Positions 8,449 to 17,191 of a stretch of DNA of 64,000 nt are shown piece after piece. The notes beneath the pieces were generated by a model. That model worked only from the letters and a program-made list of their open reading frames with translations. It was not told where the DNA came from and made no database searches. The stretch is from Nevskiales bacterium (lineage in GTDB: Bacteria; Pseudomonadota; Gammaproteobacteria; Steroidobacterales; GCA-2729495), in contig WYBE01000050.1 in assembly GCA_011526045.1 (NCBI GenBank), forward strand, positions 1 through 64,000, in the 5' to 3' direction. Each line of letters begins with the position of its first letter. Within the stretch, counting starts at the first letter, position 1. The position numbers were made by a program, and so were the translations under genes.

Positions 8449-10017
8449 GTGGAGCCAGTCAGCCGCGGCATCTCGGTCGTCGAGATTCCGCCCCGTAGCC
8501 AGGTGATTCCCGTCGCGCGGGAGCCTGTCACCGCTTTCATCGGCCCCACTCCCAGGGGGCCGGCAGACATCCCGGTGGCCGTGCGCAGCCTGGAGGAGTT
8601 CCTGTTGCGGTTTGGCGTGCCCGGCCACCTCAGCCGCATGGAGTTCCTGCTCTACCAGTACTTCGAAAACGGTGGTTCGATGGCGATCGTGGTGCGCGTG
8701 TGCCGCGTGCGCCGCTGCAATCGCATTCACCTGCCCGGGCCGTCCGGCGACCTGGTCCTGGAAGCGCTCAACCCCGGGGCGCTCGAGCACCTGCGTGCCA
8801 CGGTGGACTACGAGGGCATACCGGCCGGCGAACGCGGCCGGTTCAACCTGGTGATTCATCGCTGCCGCTCGCCGGAGCACCCGCTGGTGGAGGAGCAGGA
8901 GAGTTTCGCGGGCATCTCCATTCGCCCCACCGACACCGAGTTTGTCGGCAACGCGCTGGCCGCGTCGAGCCTGGTCCGGCTGGTGGAGCCACTTGCGGCC
9001 GAACGGCCGGGCCGCACGCTCGGCGCCGACAGCGGCCAGCCGCTGCGATACGTCTACAGCCGGGGCGACGACTCGGCGGATGGCGACAACATCCCGACGG
9101 ACTACGACCTGCTCGGATCGCGCGAGGAGGGCACGGGGTTGTTCGCGCTGGAGCAGGTGCCGTGGCTGGACTTCGTGTGCCTGCTGCCCGGTGCTTCGGG
9201 CCTCACGCTGGGCCCGGTCGCGCTGTTCGCTGCGGAACGCTATTGCCGCGAGCGCCGGGCGCTGCTGCTGCTCGATCCGCCTGCCGCGTGGCGGAGCGTG
9301 GCCGATGTCGTGCGGGCACAGCGCGAGCGCGGTTTCGCGAGCGGCAATGCGCTCACCTACTTCCCGGCACTCGAAAGCCCGTTGCATGTCTCCGTCAGCG
9401 GCGGACTCAGCGCGGCCGGTGCCATCGCCGGACGCCTGTGCGCGGCGGGGCTTGCCTGCTCCGGCGCGCAGCCCTTGTCGCTCGGGCGCAGCCGCGCCGC
9501 GCTCGAACTCGATGAGCAGGAGATGCATCAGCTCGGCCGGCTGGGGGTCAACTCGTTGTCGCGGCCGGCGCCCGGGCGCGTGGAACTGACCGGCCTGGTG
9601 ACCATGGCGCGCTCGGGCGGCGTCTCCACGTCCTGGAACAACCTGCGCCAGCGTCGCGTGTTCCTGTTCATCGCTGACAGCATTGCGCGGCACACGCGCT
9701 GGGCGGCGTTCGAGCTGTCCGGCCCGTCACTGTGGCGCGAGGTACGCGGCCAGTGCGAAGCCTTTCTCGCCGCGCTGCACGCGCAGGGCTTGCTGGCCGG
9801 GGCGACACCGCGCGAGGCGTTCTACGTCAAATGCGATGCCGACACCCACGATGCCACGCGCGGGCAGGAGATGGCCGCGCGGCTGGAGGCGATCATCGGC
9901 GTGGCGCTGGCGCGTGGTGGCGACTTCGTCGCCTTCCGCGTGGCGCACGCGGCATCAGGCTCGTCCGTCACCGAACTGGGCTGGCAACCGGGGGCCGCAC
10001 TCGCACTCGCCGGGTGA
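8449..10017 (+). CDS. Contractile phage-tail sheath homologue, orphan
   Basis: A 522-residue protein with the layout of contractile-tail sheath subunits. The N-terminal strand (ISVVEIPP) is followed by a TAFIGPTPRGP segment, and YFENGG with IVVRV follows near residues 70-85. A middle domain contains LEQVPWLDFVCLLPG and LLLLDPP. The C-terminal domain runs from NNLRQRRVFLFI through an AFL-x3-HAQGLLAGATPREAFYVKCD region, as in tail-sheath C-terminal domains. GTG 8449 has a GAGAGG site 8 bases upstream; an earlier GTG at 8401 lacks one. Sheaths normally act with tube, baseplate and ATPase genes, yet none is nearby: a rhomboid protease lies upstream and two unknown genes downstream. The frame is intact, so this is not an obvious relic. 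The role without partners is unknown. Confidence 0.85.
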   Translation: MEPVSRGISVVEIPPRSQVIPVAREPVTAFIGPTPRGPADIPVAVRSLEEFLLRFGVPGHLSRMEFLLYQYFENGGSMAIVVRVCRVRRCNRIHLPGPSGDLVLEALNPGALEHLRATVDYEGIPAGERGRFNLVIHRCRSPEHPLVEEQESFAGISIRPTDTEFVGNALAASSLVRLVEPLAAERPGRTLGADSGQPLRYVYSRGDDSADGDNIPTDYDLLGSREEGTGLFALEQVPWLDFVCLLPGASGLTLGPVALFAAERYCRERRALLLLDPPAAWRSVADVVRAQRERGFASGNALTYFPALESPLHVSVSGGLSAAGAIAGRLCAAGLACSGAQPLSLGRSRAALELDEQEMHQLGRLGVNSLSRPAPGRVELTGLVTMARSGGVSTSWNNLRQRRVFLFIADSIARHTRWAAFELSGPSLWREVRGQCEAFLAALHAQGLLAGATPREAFYVKCDADTHDATRGQEMAARLEAIIGVALARGGDFVAFRVAHAASGSSVTELGWQPGAALALAG

Positions 10018-10026
10018 AGCGCGGCC

Positions 10027-10050
10027 GTGCCAGTGCCGCGTATCTGGCAC
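10027..10050 (+). other. Hairpin just past the sheath-like gene
   Basis: GTGCCAG and CTGGCAC form a perfect 7-bp stem with a 10-base loop, 9 bases after the stop codon. There is no T-tract, so it could be a weak terminator or an mRNA-stabilising hairpin. Confidence 0.35.
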
Positions 10051-10081
10051 TCCGGCATCGCGATTGCCAGTGACGATTTGC

Positions 10082-10124
10082 TGTGATTGCCGTCACAGAT
10101 CCGGCAGTCGGCGTCCGTTACAGT
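10082..10124 (+). promoter_or_regulatory. CRP/Clp-like class II promoter
   Basis: TGTGA-TTGCCG-TCACA at 10082-10097 is a perfect match to the CRP-family consensus. A TACAGT -10 at 10119-10124 would give a start near 10131, placing the site centre at -41.5, the exact class II spacing. It reads into the gene at 10214 with a leader of about 83 bases. Confidence 0.7.
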
Positions 10125-10213
10125 CGAGGCCAACTGACTCTGGTCGCAGCGGCTGGCCCGAGGAGCCGCCCGACCGTTGACGTCCGGATCAACACGGTAT
10201 CGGAGGCAGGTCG

Positions 10214-10849
10214 GTGCAGAGGTTCTCGCAATCGCGCCACGCGTCGCTGGTGCCGGTGCCCAGCCTCGAGGAGTTCTTCCGCGATTCCGTCGAGGCGGCG
10301 CTCGCCAGCAATCACGTCATTGTCGAGCGCGATACCTCGCATTACGTGGTCAGCCTGCTCACGTTGTTCGCCCGCTCCGACGCCTGTTATGACCCCACTG
10401 ACGGCGGCGCCCGCCAACGGCCGCTCGCGCTGATGCTGGCCGAAGCGGTCGGCGCCGGCAGCGCCGAGGAACGCTCGTTCGCGCTGCAGCGGCTCGGGGA
10501 CATCGCGCTGTTCACCGCCGGCTTCTTCGCCGAGACGCTGCGCGACCGCACGGTCGGTGTCGATTACTACGTCAACATGGGCGGCGGGGCGTACCGCATG
10601 CTCGCCGCGGGCGGCCACGCCACCGTGCGCACCCGCGCCCTCGCCGAAGTGTTTGCCGAACTCGCCGCGAAGTTTCTCGATCTGGTCGATGTGCTGAACG
10701 AGGTGCGCGAGTCGGCTCGCGGGGGCGACGCGGACGTGCTGCGCCTGTACGAGGCCTGGGTCCGCACCGGGAGCCGGCGCGCGGCGCGACTGCTGCGCCA
10801 GGCCGGCATCGAGCCGAGCGGGCAGGCGCGCAGCGATTACCAGCATTGA
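10214..10849 (+). CDS. Conserved-looking protein of unknown function
   Basis: A 211-residue soluble protein, probably all-helical, with no signal sequence or membrane segment. GTG 10214 follows a strong GGAGG site at 7-base spacing. Notable stretches are EEFFRDSVEAAL near residue 20, EERSFALQRLGDIALF near residue 95, a DYYVNMGGGAYRML motif near residue 117, and RALAEVFAELAAKF. I do not recognise a named family. It lies behind a CRP-like promoter and is followed 9 bases later by a second unknown gene, so the two probably act together. Whether they work with the sheath-like protein just upstream is open. Confidence 0.8.
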   Translation: MQRFSQSRHASLVPVPSLEEFFRDSVEAALASNHVIVERDTSHYVVSLLTLFARSDACYDPTDGGARQRPLALMLAEAVGAGSAEERSFALQRLGDIALFTAGFFAETLRDRTVGVDYYVNMGGGAYRMLAAGGHATVRTRALAEVFAELAAKFLDLVDVLNEVRESARGGDADVLRLYEAWVRTGSRRAARLLRQAGIEPSGQARSDYQH

Positions 10850-10858
10850 GGTGCCGGT

Positions 10859-11518
10859 ATGCTGCTGCGTGCGTTGCAGAGCCTGCTTGCCGACCTCTAC
10901 GGCATAGAGGTTGACGCGGATGTGCGCGACTTCGTCGTGACGGATGCCGCTGCGCTGCGCCCTGCCAGGGCGGCCGCCAATGCGCGCGATACCGCCGAGC
11001 AGCTCCTGATCGGGGAAGGCGACGGCGAGCTTTGCCTCGCCCTGTACCTCGATCCTGACCTGCTCCACCGGCTGGACGCATTCGACCCGCTGCGCTGCCT
11101 GTGCGCATGCAATATCGAGGATTTCTGCACGGTGCTCGAGGGCGTGAGCCACTTCAACTACGTGGCATGGAACGCGGCCTGCGACAAGCCGGTGACGCTG
11201 CTCGAGCTCGAGATGCAGGCCGAGGTCGACAAGTACGTCAGCGCCAGGGCGCTGCTCGGCAGGCAGGCGAGCGGCGACATCGGCCGGCGGCTGCTCGCGC
11301 ACCTGTTCGGTCAGCCGGCATTCGACCCGGCGCTCCCGGCCGAGGAGCTGCGCCGTTACCACGACGCCAGCCGGTTCGCCAGTGCCTATTGCGCCAGCCT
11401 CGAGAGCCGCTTCCCGGCCGGCGCGCCCGGGCCGGGGATGCTGCGCGAGTTGCGGGCATTCTTCCGCTGGCCGCAACCCGCGAAAGTCAGCCACATCCGC
11501 TCCTCCCTGCTGTCCTGA
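10859..11518 (+). CDS. Conserved-looking protein of unknown function, partner of preceding gene
   Basis: A 219-residue soluble protein without signal or membrane segments. It has an acidic N-terminal part (DADVRDFVVTD), then ELCLALYLDPDLL, a central NIEDFCTVLEGVSHFNYVAW motif and a TLLELEMQAEVDKYV helix. These dense, well-formed blocks suggest a conserved family, but I cannot name it or assign a reaction. ATG 10859 follows a GAGGTG site. The gap of 9 bases to the preceding gene implies one transcript from the CRP-like promoter at 10082-10124. The C-terminus is basic and aromatic. Confidence 0.8.
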   Translation: MLLRALQSLLADLYGIEVDADVRDFVVTDAAALRPARAAANARDTAEQLLIGEGDGELCLALYLDPDLLHRLDAFDPLRCLCACNIEDFCTVLEGVSHFNYVAWNAACDKPVTLLELEMQAEVDKYVSARALLGRQASGDIGRRLLAHLFGQPAFDPALPAEELRRYHDASRFASAYCASLESRFPAGAPGPGMLRELRAFFRWPQPAKVSHIRSSLLS

Positions 11519-11615
11519 TCCGGGGCCGCGCCGCGGCGGCTGTTTTGCTACAGTGGCCCCGCCGGAGCCACGGGGTTCCGGCTCATTCGCACCCCGGATG
11601 CGAGAGGACTCCAGC

Positions 11616-12563
11616 ATGGCCAGACACGTCGCTTGCGTTGCACTCATCGGTTTCACCAGCGCGCTGCTCGCCGCCTGCGGCAACCGCTCCGCTCCGGCCC
11701 CCGAGGCCCCGCCGCCCCCGGCTGCTGCGGCAGCCACTCAGCCCGCGGCGCCGACGCTTGCGGCGATCGTTGCCGGTGAGCATCGCAGTGCCGAGAACCG
11801 GGCGCGCGACGCGGCCCGTCACCCGGTGGAGACACTGGAGTTCTTCGGCCTGCGGCCGGACATGACCGTGATCGAGATCTGGCCCGGGACCGGCTGGTAC
11901 ACCGAGATCCTCGCCCCGTACCTGCGCGATCACGGCCGCTACATCGCCGCGCACTGGGATCCCGAGGCGAAGCCCGAGTTCATCCGCAACAGCGTGCGCG
12001 CGTTCAAGGAGAAGCTCGCGGCGCAACCGGACCTCTACGGCAAGGTCGAGGTGGTCGTGCTGGCACCGCCGGAAAAAACCGAGATGACGGCGGCGGAGTC
12101 GGTGGACATGGTGCTGACCTTCCGCAACATCCACAACTGGATGGCGAGCGACCAGGCGCCGGGAGTGTTCGCGGCGATATACCGCGTGCTCAAGCCGGGC
12201 GGGATCCTCGGCGTCGTCGAGCACCGCGCGCCGGCCGACCAGCCGCAGGACCCGAAGGCCAAGACCGGCTACGTGCGCGAGGACCACGCCATCGCCCTGG
12301 CGCGCGCGGCGGGCTTCGTCCTGGAGGCGGCCTCCGAGGTGAACGCGAACCCGAAGGACACGAAAGACCATGAGGGCGGCGTCTGGGCCCTGCCACCGAC
12401 CTTGCGCCACGGCGACAAGGATCGCGACAAGTATCTCGCCGTCGGCGAGAGCGATCGCTTCACGCTGCGGTTTCGCAAGCCGGGCTCCGCCGCCGGTGTC
12501 GGCGAGGGGGCTCCTCCGGCAACCGACGAGGCCACGGCCGCGACGTCCGCTCCGGCGAACTGA
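11616..12563 (+). CDS. Methyltransferase-fold lipoprotein
   Basis: A 315-residue protein with a lipobox (LLAAC, about residue 18), an Ala/Pro linker, then a class I SAM-methyltransferase fold. The SAM-binding loop is VIEIWPGTGWYTEIL rather than the usual DxGxGTG, and a later VDMVLTFRNIHNW block and LKPGGILGVVEHR block match motifs of the fold. The combination is odd because SAM is cytoplasmic while a lipobox sends the protein outside the inner membrane. It may no longer methylate or may bind another ligand. ATG 11616 has a GAGAGGA site. A TACAGT -10-like element lies at 11549-11554. It is convergent with ilvA. Confidence 0.82.
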   Translation: MARHVACVALIGFTSALLAACGNRSAPAPEAPPPPAAAAATQPAAPTLAAIVAGEHRSAENRARDAARHPVETLEFFGLRPDMTVIEIWPGTGWYTEILAPYLRDHGRYIAAHWDPEAKPEFIRNSVRAFKEKLAAQPDLYGKVEVVVLAPPEKTEMTAAESVDMVLTFRNIHNWMASDQAPGVFAAIYRVLKPGGILGVVEHRAPADQPQDPKAKTGYVREDHAIALARAAGFVLEAASEVNANPKDTKDHEGGVWALPPTLRHGDKDRDKYLAVGESDRFTLRFRKPGSAAGVGEGAPPATDEATAATSAPAN

Positions 12564-12567
12564 GTCG

Positions 12568-12582
12568 CGCCGGTTACCGGCG
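12568..12582. terminator. Hairpin between convergent genes
   Basis: CGCCGG-TTA-CCGGCG lies between the stop codons of the methyltransferase-like gene and ilvA. No T-tract is seen on either strand, so terminator function is uncertain. Confidence 0.3.
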
Positions 12583-12587
12583 GGCGG

Positions 12588-14117
12588 TCAGGCCCGGCTG
12601 CTCAGGAACATCCGGTAGGCGGGATTGCCGGTCTCGTCCCACCACGGGAAGCCGAGTTCGGCGAGGTGGGCGTGGAATTCGCCGAGCCCGGCGTCGGGGA
12701 CCTGGACGCCCGCCAGCACCCGGCCGTAATCGGAGCCATGGTTGCGGTAGTGGAACAGGCTGATGTTCCAGCGCGTGCCGATTGCCTTCAGGAAATCGAG
12801 TAACGCCCCCGGGCGCTCCGGAAACTCGAAACGGCACAGCCGCTCGTTGCCGAGCGCGGCGGCGAGGCCGCCGACCATGTGCCGGACGTGCAGCTTCGCC
12901 ATCTCATCGTCACTCATGTCGATCACCGGGTAGCCGGCGCCGGTGAGTCCCGCGACGATCTGCCGGCGCTCGGCCGCCCCCGCGCGCAGCTCGACACCGA
13001 CGAATATGCGCGCCCGTCCGGGGTCGCCGTAACGGTAGTTGAACTCGGTGACGCTGCGCCGCCCGAGCGTCTCGCAGAAGCGCAGGAAGCTGCCCGGTTG
13101 CTCCGGGATCTCGACCGCGAGCAGCGCCTCGCGTTCCTCGCCGACCGCCGCGCGTTCGGCGATGTGGCGCAGCCGGTCGAAGTTGACATTGGCGCCGCTG
13201 TTGACGGCAACCAGGGTGCGATCACGCATCCGGCTGCCGGCGACGTGCCGCTTCAGGCCGGCCACCGCCAGCGCGCCGGCCGGCTCCATGATGCTGCGCG
13301 TGTCTTCGAAAATATCCTGGATTGCTGCGCAGATCTCGTCGGTGCTGACCAGGATGACGTCGTCGAGGAGTTCCCGGCAGATGCGGAAGGTCTCATCGCC
13401 GACGCGCCGCACGGCCACCCCGTCGGCAAAAATGCCCACGTGCTCGAGCGTCACCGGCGCACCGGCAGCGAGGGAGCGGTGCATGCTGGGCGATTCCTCC
13501 GGCTCCACGCCGATCACGCGCACCTGCGGATACAGCGCCTTGGTATAGAGCGCGATGCCGCTCGCCAGCCCGCCGCCGCCGATCGGAACGAAGACCGCGT
13601 CGATCGGTTCGCGGTGCTGGCGGTACAGCTCCATCGCGATCGTCCCCTGGCCCGCGATCACCTCCGGGTCGTCGAAGGGATGAACGAAGGTGAGGCCCCC
13701 GGCCGCGGCGAGCGCGAGCGCGTGCTCGTAGGCCTCGTCGTAGTTCGCGCCGTGCAGCACGACCTCCGCGCCGAGGGTCTGCACGGCCTGCGTCTTGATC
13801 GCGGGCGTGGTCGCGGGCATCACCACCAGCGCGCGCGCGCCGTAATGCCGGGCGGAGAGGGCGAGCCCCTGGGCATGATTGCCGGCGGAGCTGCAAATCA
13901 CGCCGCGCGAGCGCGCCGCCGGGGACATCTGCGAGAGCCTGTTGTGCGCGCCCCGCAGCTTGAAGGAGAACACCGGCTGCAGGTCCTCGCGCTTGAGGAG
14001 CACACGGGAGCCGAGGCGTTCGCTCAGGCGTGGCGCGGCCTCGAGCGGGCTCTCGACGGCAATGTCATAGACGCGCGCCTTGAGGATGCGCTCGAGGTAG
14101 TCAGCGGCGGTTCCCAT
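12588..14117 (-). CDS. ilvA: Threonine ammonia-lyase, biosynthetic
   Basis: Deaminates threonine to 2-oxobutanoate, the first step of isoleucine synthesis. The 509-residue protein has the PLP domain with the Schiff-base Lys in SFK53LRGA, the SSAGNHAQG phosphate-contact loop and the GGGGLASG glycine loop. The C-terminal third carries two ACT-like regulatory modules (around residues 330-420 and 430-505), typical of the isoleucine-inhibited biosynthetic form. Length matches the E. coli enzyme. It stands alone, downstream of the GldA/F/G module on the same strand. Confidence 0.95.
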   Translation of the reverse strand: MGTAADYLERILKARVYDIAVESPLEAAPRLSERLGSRVLLKREDLQPVFSFKLRGAHNRLSQMSPAARSRGVICSSAGNHAQGLALSARHYGARALVVMPATTPAIKTQAVQTLGAEVVLHGANYDEAYEHALALAAAGGLTFVHPFDDPEVIAGQGTIAMELYRQHREPIDAVFVPIGGGGLASGIALYTKALYPQVRVIGVEPEESPSMHRSLAAGAPVTLEHVGIFADGVAVRRVGDETFRICRELLDDVILVSTDEICAAIQDIFEDTRSIMEPAGALAVAGLKRHVAGSRMRDRTLVAVNSGANVNFDRLRHIAERAAVGEEREALLAVEIPEQPGSFLRFCETLGRRSVTEFNYRYGDPGRARIFVGVELRAGAAERRQIVAGLTGAGYPVIDMSDDEMAKLHVRHMVGGLAAALGNERLCRFEFPERPGALLDFLKAIGTRWNISLFHYRNHGSDYGRVLAGVQVPDAGLGEFHAHLAELGFPWWDETGNPAYRMFLSSRA

Positions 14118-14179
14118 GCGCGGATTCTACCGTCGTCGCGGCTTGCGCCGCTCCGGCAATGCCGCGACCCGAGCCGCTC

Positions 14180-15304
14180 CTACTTGGTCGGGGGCCGGGG
14201 CGCGAGCAGGTCGTCGAGTGTCCTGGTGAGTTGCTCGCCCTTGTGCGCGGGCAGCGTGTAGACCCAGGCCGCCAGGCGCGCCTGGAGTTCTGCGGCTTCC
14301 GCTTTGACCGCATCGGGGCTTTTGCGGGGCGCTGCCGCCGGCTCGGCGGCCTGCGGCGTGCCGTCGTTCGCGGCAGCAGGGGCGGCGCCGGCGGGTGCCG
14401 GCGCGAACCGGGCAGCGAGCGCGTCGTCGACGCTGACGCTGAAGCGCACCCGCGGGCCGGCGGGAAGCTGCCAGGTACGCGCCTCCACCACCAGCCCGTC
14501 GAAGGTCTCGTAGCGGGCCACCACCGGTTGCACCTCGCCGGGGCTGAAGCCCGCGGCCGGTTCGACATCCTCGAGCGTGAGGTCGGTGAGCGCGGCGCCG
14601 ATGGAATTTCCGGCGCTCGGGAAGGAGAGTTCCCGGTCCCCGGGGACGCCCGTGACGGTGAAGTCCTGCGTCTCGGGCGACGCCTTCTCGACGCGCAGGG
14701 TCTTGCCCCGCGGGTGGCTGATGACGACCGAGTGGACACGCTTCGCGACGATGTCGAGGATGCCCTGATCGAGCCATTGCGCGGTCTCGCGCGGGACGTC
14801 GAACGACCCGGATACGAGCCAGCTCGTGGTCTCACCTGCGCGGCGCGCATAGGCGCGCTCGCCGCCGCCGACCCCGGTGTTGCCGATGATGACGCTGGTC
14901 GTGCCGCTGGCGCTGCCCAGGTCGAGACGTACGCCGGTGGCGGCTTCCTTCTCGATGTCTGCCACGCCCAGGCGGTCATAGAGCTCCGGGTTCGAGGTCT
15001 TTTCCTCGAGGATACGGGCTTCGGCGAGGCCGATGAGGTTCCGGCGGATGCGGCCGATGTCGGCCGGGTAACCGCTGCGTTCGGCGACCCCCCAGCGGTC
15101 ATCCTGCTTCGCGATCGTGGCAATCGTCTTGTCGCCGCCGGTCCTGACGATGATCGTCCCGATCGTATTCAGTTGCGAATGCAGATCGGGCAGCAGCAGG
15201 TCGCCGCTGCCGGTGCTCTTGCGCTGGGACTGGGACACCGCGACTGCCAGCGCAACCAGGACGGCGAGCGAGGCGAGGAGCGCGATCAGCGTGCGGGTGT
15301 TCAT
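14180..15304 (-). CDS. DUF4340 protein of the GldAFG-type ABC module
   Basis: A 374-residue protein with one N-terminal membrane segment (residues about 5-23) and a large extracytoplasmic part. The pattern matches DUF4340 proteins that accompany GldG-type ABC subunits: a TIIVRTGG/TIAKQDDRWGV block near the N-terminus, a GNTG-ERAYAR segment and a WLVSG segment. An Ala/Pro-rich stretch (about residues 305-340) precedes a helical C-terminus. Its ATG lies 5 bases after the gldG stop, so it is the last gene of the four-gene operon. The molecular role is not known. Confidence 0.82.
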   Translation of the reverse strand: MNTRTLIALLASLAVLVALAVAVSQSQRKSTGSGDLLLPDLHSQLNTIGTIIVRTGGDKTIATIAKQDDRWGVAERSGYPADIGRIRRNLIGLAEARILEEKTSNPELYDRLGVADIEKEAATGVRLDLGSASGTTSVIIGNTGVGGGERAYARRAGETTSWLVSGSFDVPRETAQWLDQGILDIVAKRVHSVVISHPRGKTLRVEKASPETQDFTVTGVPGDRELSFPSAGNSIGAALTDLTLEDVEPAAGFSPGEVQPVVARYETFDGLVVEARTWQLPAGPRVRFSVSVDDALAARFAPAPAGAAPAAANDGTPQAAEPAAAPRKSPDAVKAEAAELQARLAAWVYTLPAHKGEQLTRTLDDLLAPRPPTK

Positions 15305-15309
15305 GGTCT

Positions 15310-17181
15310 TCAGCCTCCCGCACGGTGCCGGCGGCGCAGCAGCAGCACGCCGAGGCTTGCCAGCGTGATGAGCAGCGGCACCAGGCCGATGTTGATCGCC
15401 TTGAGCCGGTTGCCGAGCCGCTCGATCTCGCGATCGAGATTGCGCTGGACCTGGCGCAGCTCGCGGCGGATGGTGACGCGCTGCTCGCGGAAGCGTTCCA
15501 GCTCCTGGGCCTGCTCCGGCGTCAGTATCTGGGCGTCGCGATCCTCGCGGCGCGCCTGCAGCTCGGTAAGTTTCTGCTCGGTGTCCCGCAGTTCCTGTTG
15601 CAGGCGTTCCTCGGTGACGCGGAAGCGCTCGTCGGCCGTCCGGCGCAGTTCCTGCACGCGCGTAAACGGGCGGCTGAACGTGGCGCGGCCGCGGATGCCG
15701 ATGAGGTCGCTGCTGCCGAGCAGGTTGTCGAGCGCATTGACCACGAAGTCCCCGTTGTTGGCGAAGGCGTTGGCCATGCGCTGGCCGAAGAAATTCTGCG
15801 TCTGCACCCACAGTCGGTCGCCGAGCAGGTCGGTGTCGGCCACCAGCACGACGTTGATCGGGGCTTCAGCAGCTTTCAGCGGCGCCTTGCCGCCGGCGGC
15901 CGCGCTCGCCGGCGCGCCCTGCGGGAAGGCGCTCGGCACCTTGCCGCTGATGCGGGCCGCGAGGATGTAGCGCTCGCCGGTCGGATTGAATCCCTTGCGC
16001 AACATCTCGGGGTCGGACATCAGCCCGAGCGATGCGGTGGGCACCGGCGCGGCGAGATCGCTCGAGCGGATCAGGGGGGTAACCGTCGCTGCGGCGTTCG
16101 CCTCGCTGCTGATGGCGCCGGCGAAGCCGAGGTTGACGAGGCTCAGGCCGCTGGTCACGACGTCGTCGGGATCGAGGCCGCCGGCGTCCACGCCGATCAG
16201 GCCGATGTCGCGCACGGCTCGTCCGTCGGGGCCCATCACCTGCAGCGCGAACCGGTCGTCGCCGACGAAGGTGTCGGAGCTGACCTTGATGCCCCAGGGG
16301 CCGAGCAGGGTGTCGAGTCGGGAGCTGCGCCCGCCCATCATGGCGCTCGCCGGGTCCTGCGGATTGCCCGGGTCGGCTTCGGCCCAGGGGTCGACGAACA
16401 GCATCGCGCGCCCGCCACGCAGGATGAACTGGTCGATCGCATAGAGCGTGGCGTCGGAAAGCTCCTTCGGGTGGACGACCATGAGTACCTGGACGTCGTC
16501 GGCGATCTGCGTCTCGGTCGGCTCGATCATGCGCAGTTCGAAGAGCTGGCGCAGCTGCGTGGTGATCGTCCAGGGCTGGCGCATCTGCTGCGTCATCGGA
16601 TCGAACCCGGCGTTCATCGGCAACCCGGACATCAGGCCGACCACCGGGCGCTTCGGGTTGGCGAGCGAGTAGACGAGCTTCGCCAGTTCGTACTCCAGGA
16701 AGGCTTCCTTGGAGGGGTCCAGGAAGGCGATGATCTGTTCGTCGCCGACACTGTTGGTGCCGGCGAGCCCCATGAACACGGGGTCGGCGGTATTGTCGAG
16801 CCGGATGCCCTGCAGGCCGAACTGGGTGGCGCGGTCTTCCTCGTCGGAGAACGGGATGGGATCGACCTCGTGCAGCTTCAGCATGCCGTTGGAGTCCTGC
16901 GCGAACTCCCGCAGCATGTCGCGCACGCGGCCCGCATAGGCGCGAAGGTACGGGATGTCGGTGGTCGCCCTGTCGGAAAAGAAGAAGTAGAGGTTGATCG
17001 GTTCGCTGATGTTGCCCAGCGTCTTCACGGTGCCCGGCGCAAGGGTATAGAGGTTGTTCTCCGTCAGGTCGACTCGCGCACCGCGAAAAATGATGTTGGC
17101 GAGCGACACCGCCACCACGAATATCACGGCCAGCGCCACCAGGCCCAGGCGTCCGAACGCGGAACGGCTTGCGCTGCTCAT
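15310..17181 (-). CDS. GldG-type ABC-associated substrate domain protein
   Basis: A 623-residue protein with an N-terminal membrane anchor (about residues 12-30), a large periplasmic Rossmann-like region, a coiled coil rich in Glu, Arg and Gln (about residues 500-590) and a C-terminal membrane helix ending in RRRHRAGG. This is the architecture of GldG and related ABC-2 subunits. The N-terminal DLTENNLYTL motif is typical of the family. In Bacteroidetes GldA/F/G is linked to gliding; homologous modules in Proteobacteria have unclear substrates. It is 10 bases from gldF. Confidence 0.88.
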   Translation of the reverse strand: MSSASRSAFGRLGLVALAVIFVVAVSLANIIFRGARVDLTENNLYTLAPGTVKTLGNISEPINLYFFFSDRATTDIPYLRAYAGRVRDMLREFAQDSNGMLKLHEVDPIPFSDEEDRATQFGLQGIRLDNTADPVFMGLAGTNSVGDEQIIAFLDPSKEAFLEYELAKLVYSLANPKRPVVGLMSGLPMNAGFDPMTQQMRQPWTITTQLRQLFELRMIEPTETQIADDVQVLMVVHPKELSDATLYAIDQFILRGGRAMLFVDPWAEADPGNPQDPASAMMGGRSSRLDTLLGPWGIKVSSDTFVGDDRFALQVMGPDGRAVRDIGLIGVDAGGLDPDDVVTSGLSLVNLGFAGAISSEANAAATVTPLIRSSDLAAPVPTASLGLMSDPEMLRKGFNPTGERYILAARISGKVPSAFPQGAPASAAAGGKAPLKAAEAPINVVLVADTDLLGDRLWVQTQNFFGQRMANAFANNGDFVVNALDNLLGSSDLIGIRGRATFSRPFTRVQELRRTADERFRVTEERLQQELRDTEQKLTELQARREDRDAQILTPEQAQELERFREQRVTIRRELRQVQRNLDREIERLGNRLKAINIGLVPLLITLASLGVLLLRRRHRAGG

Positions 17182-17191
17182 CAGATTCCTC

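Noticed and set aside
8449..11518. Sheath and two following genes as a prophage or type VI secretion remnant
   Set aside because: No integrase, capsid, tube, baseplate, TssB or ClpV gene is found, and the sheath resembles phage/eCIS sheaths more than TssC. Prophage or T6SS cannot be supported.
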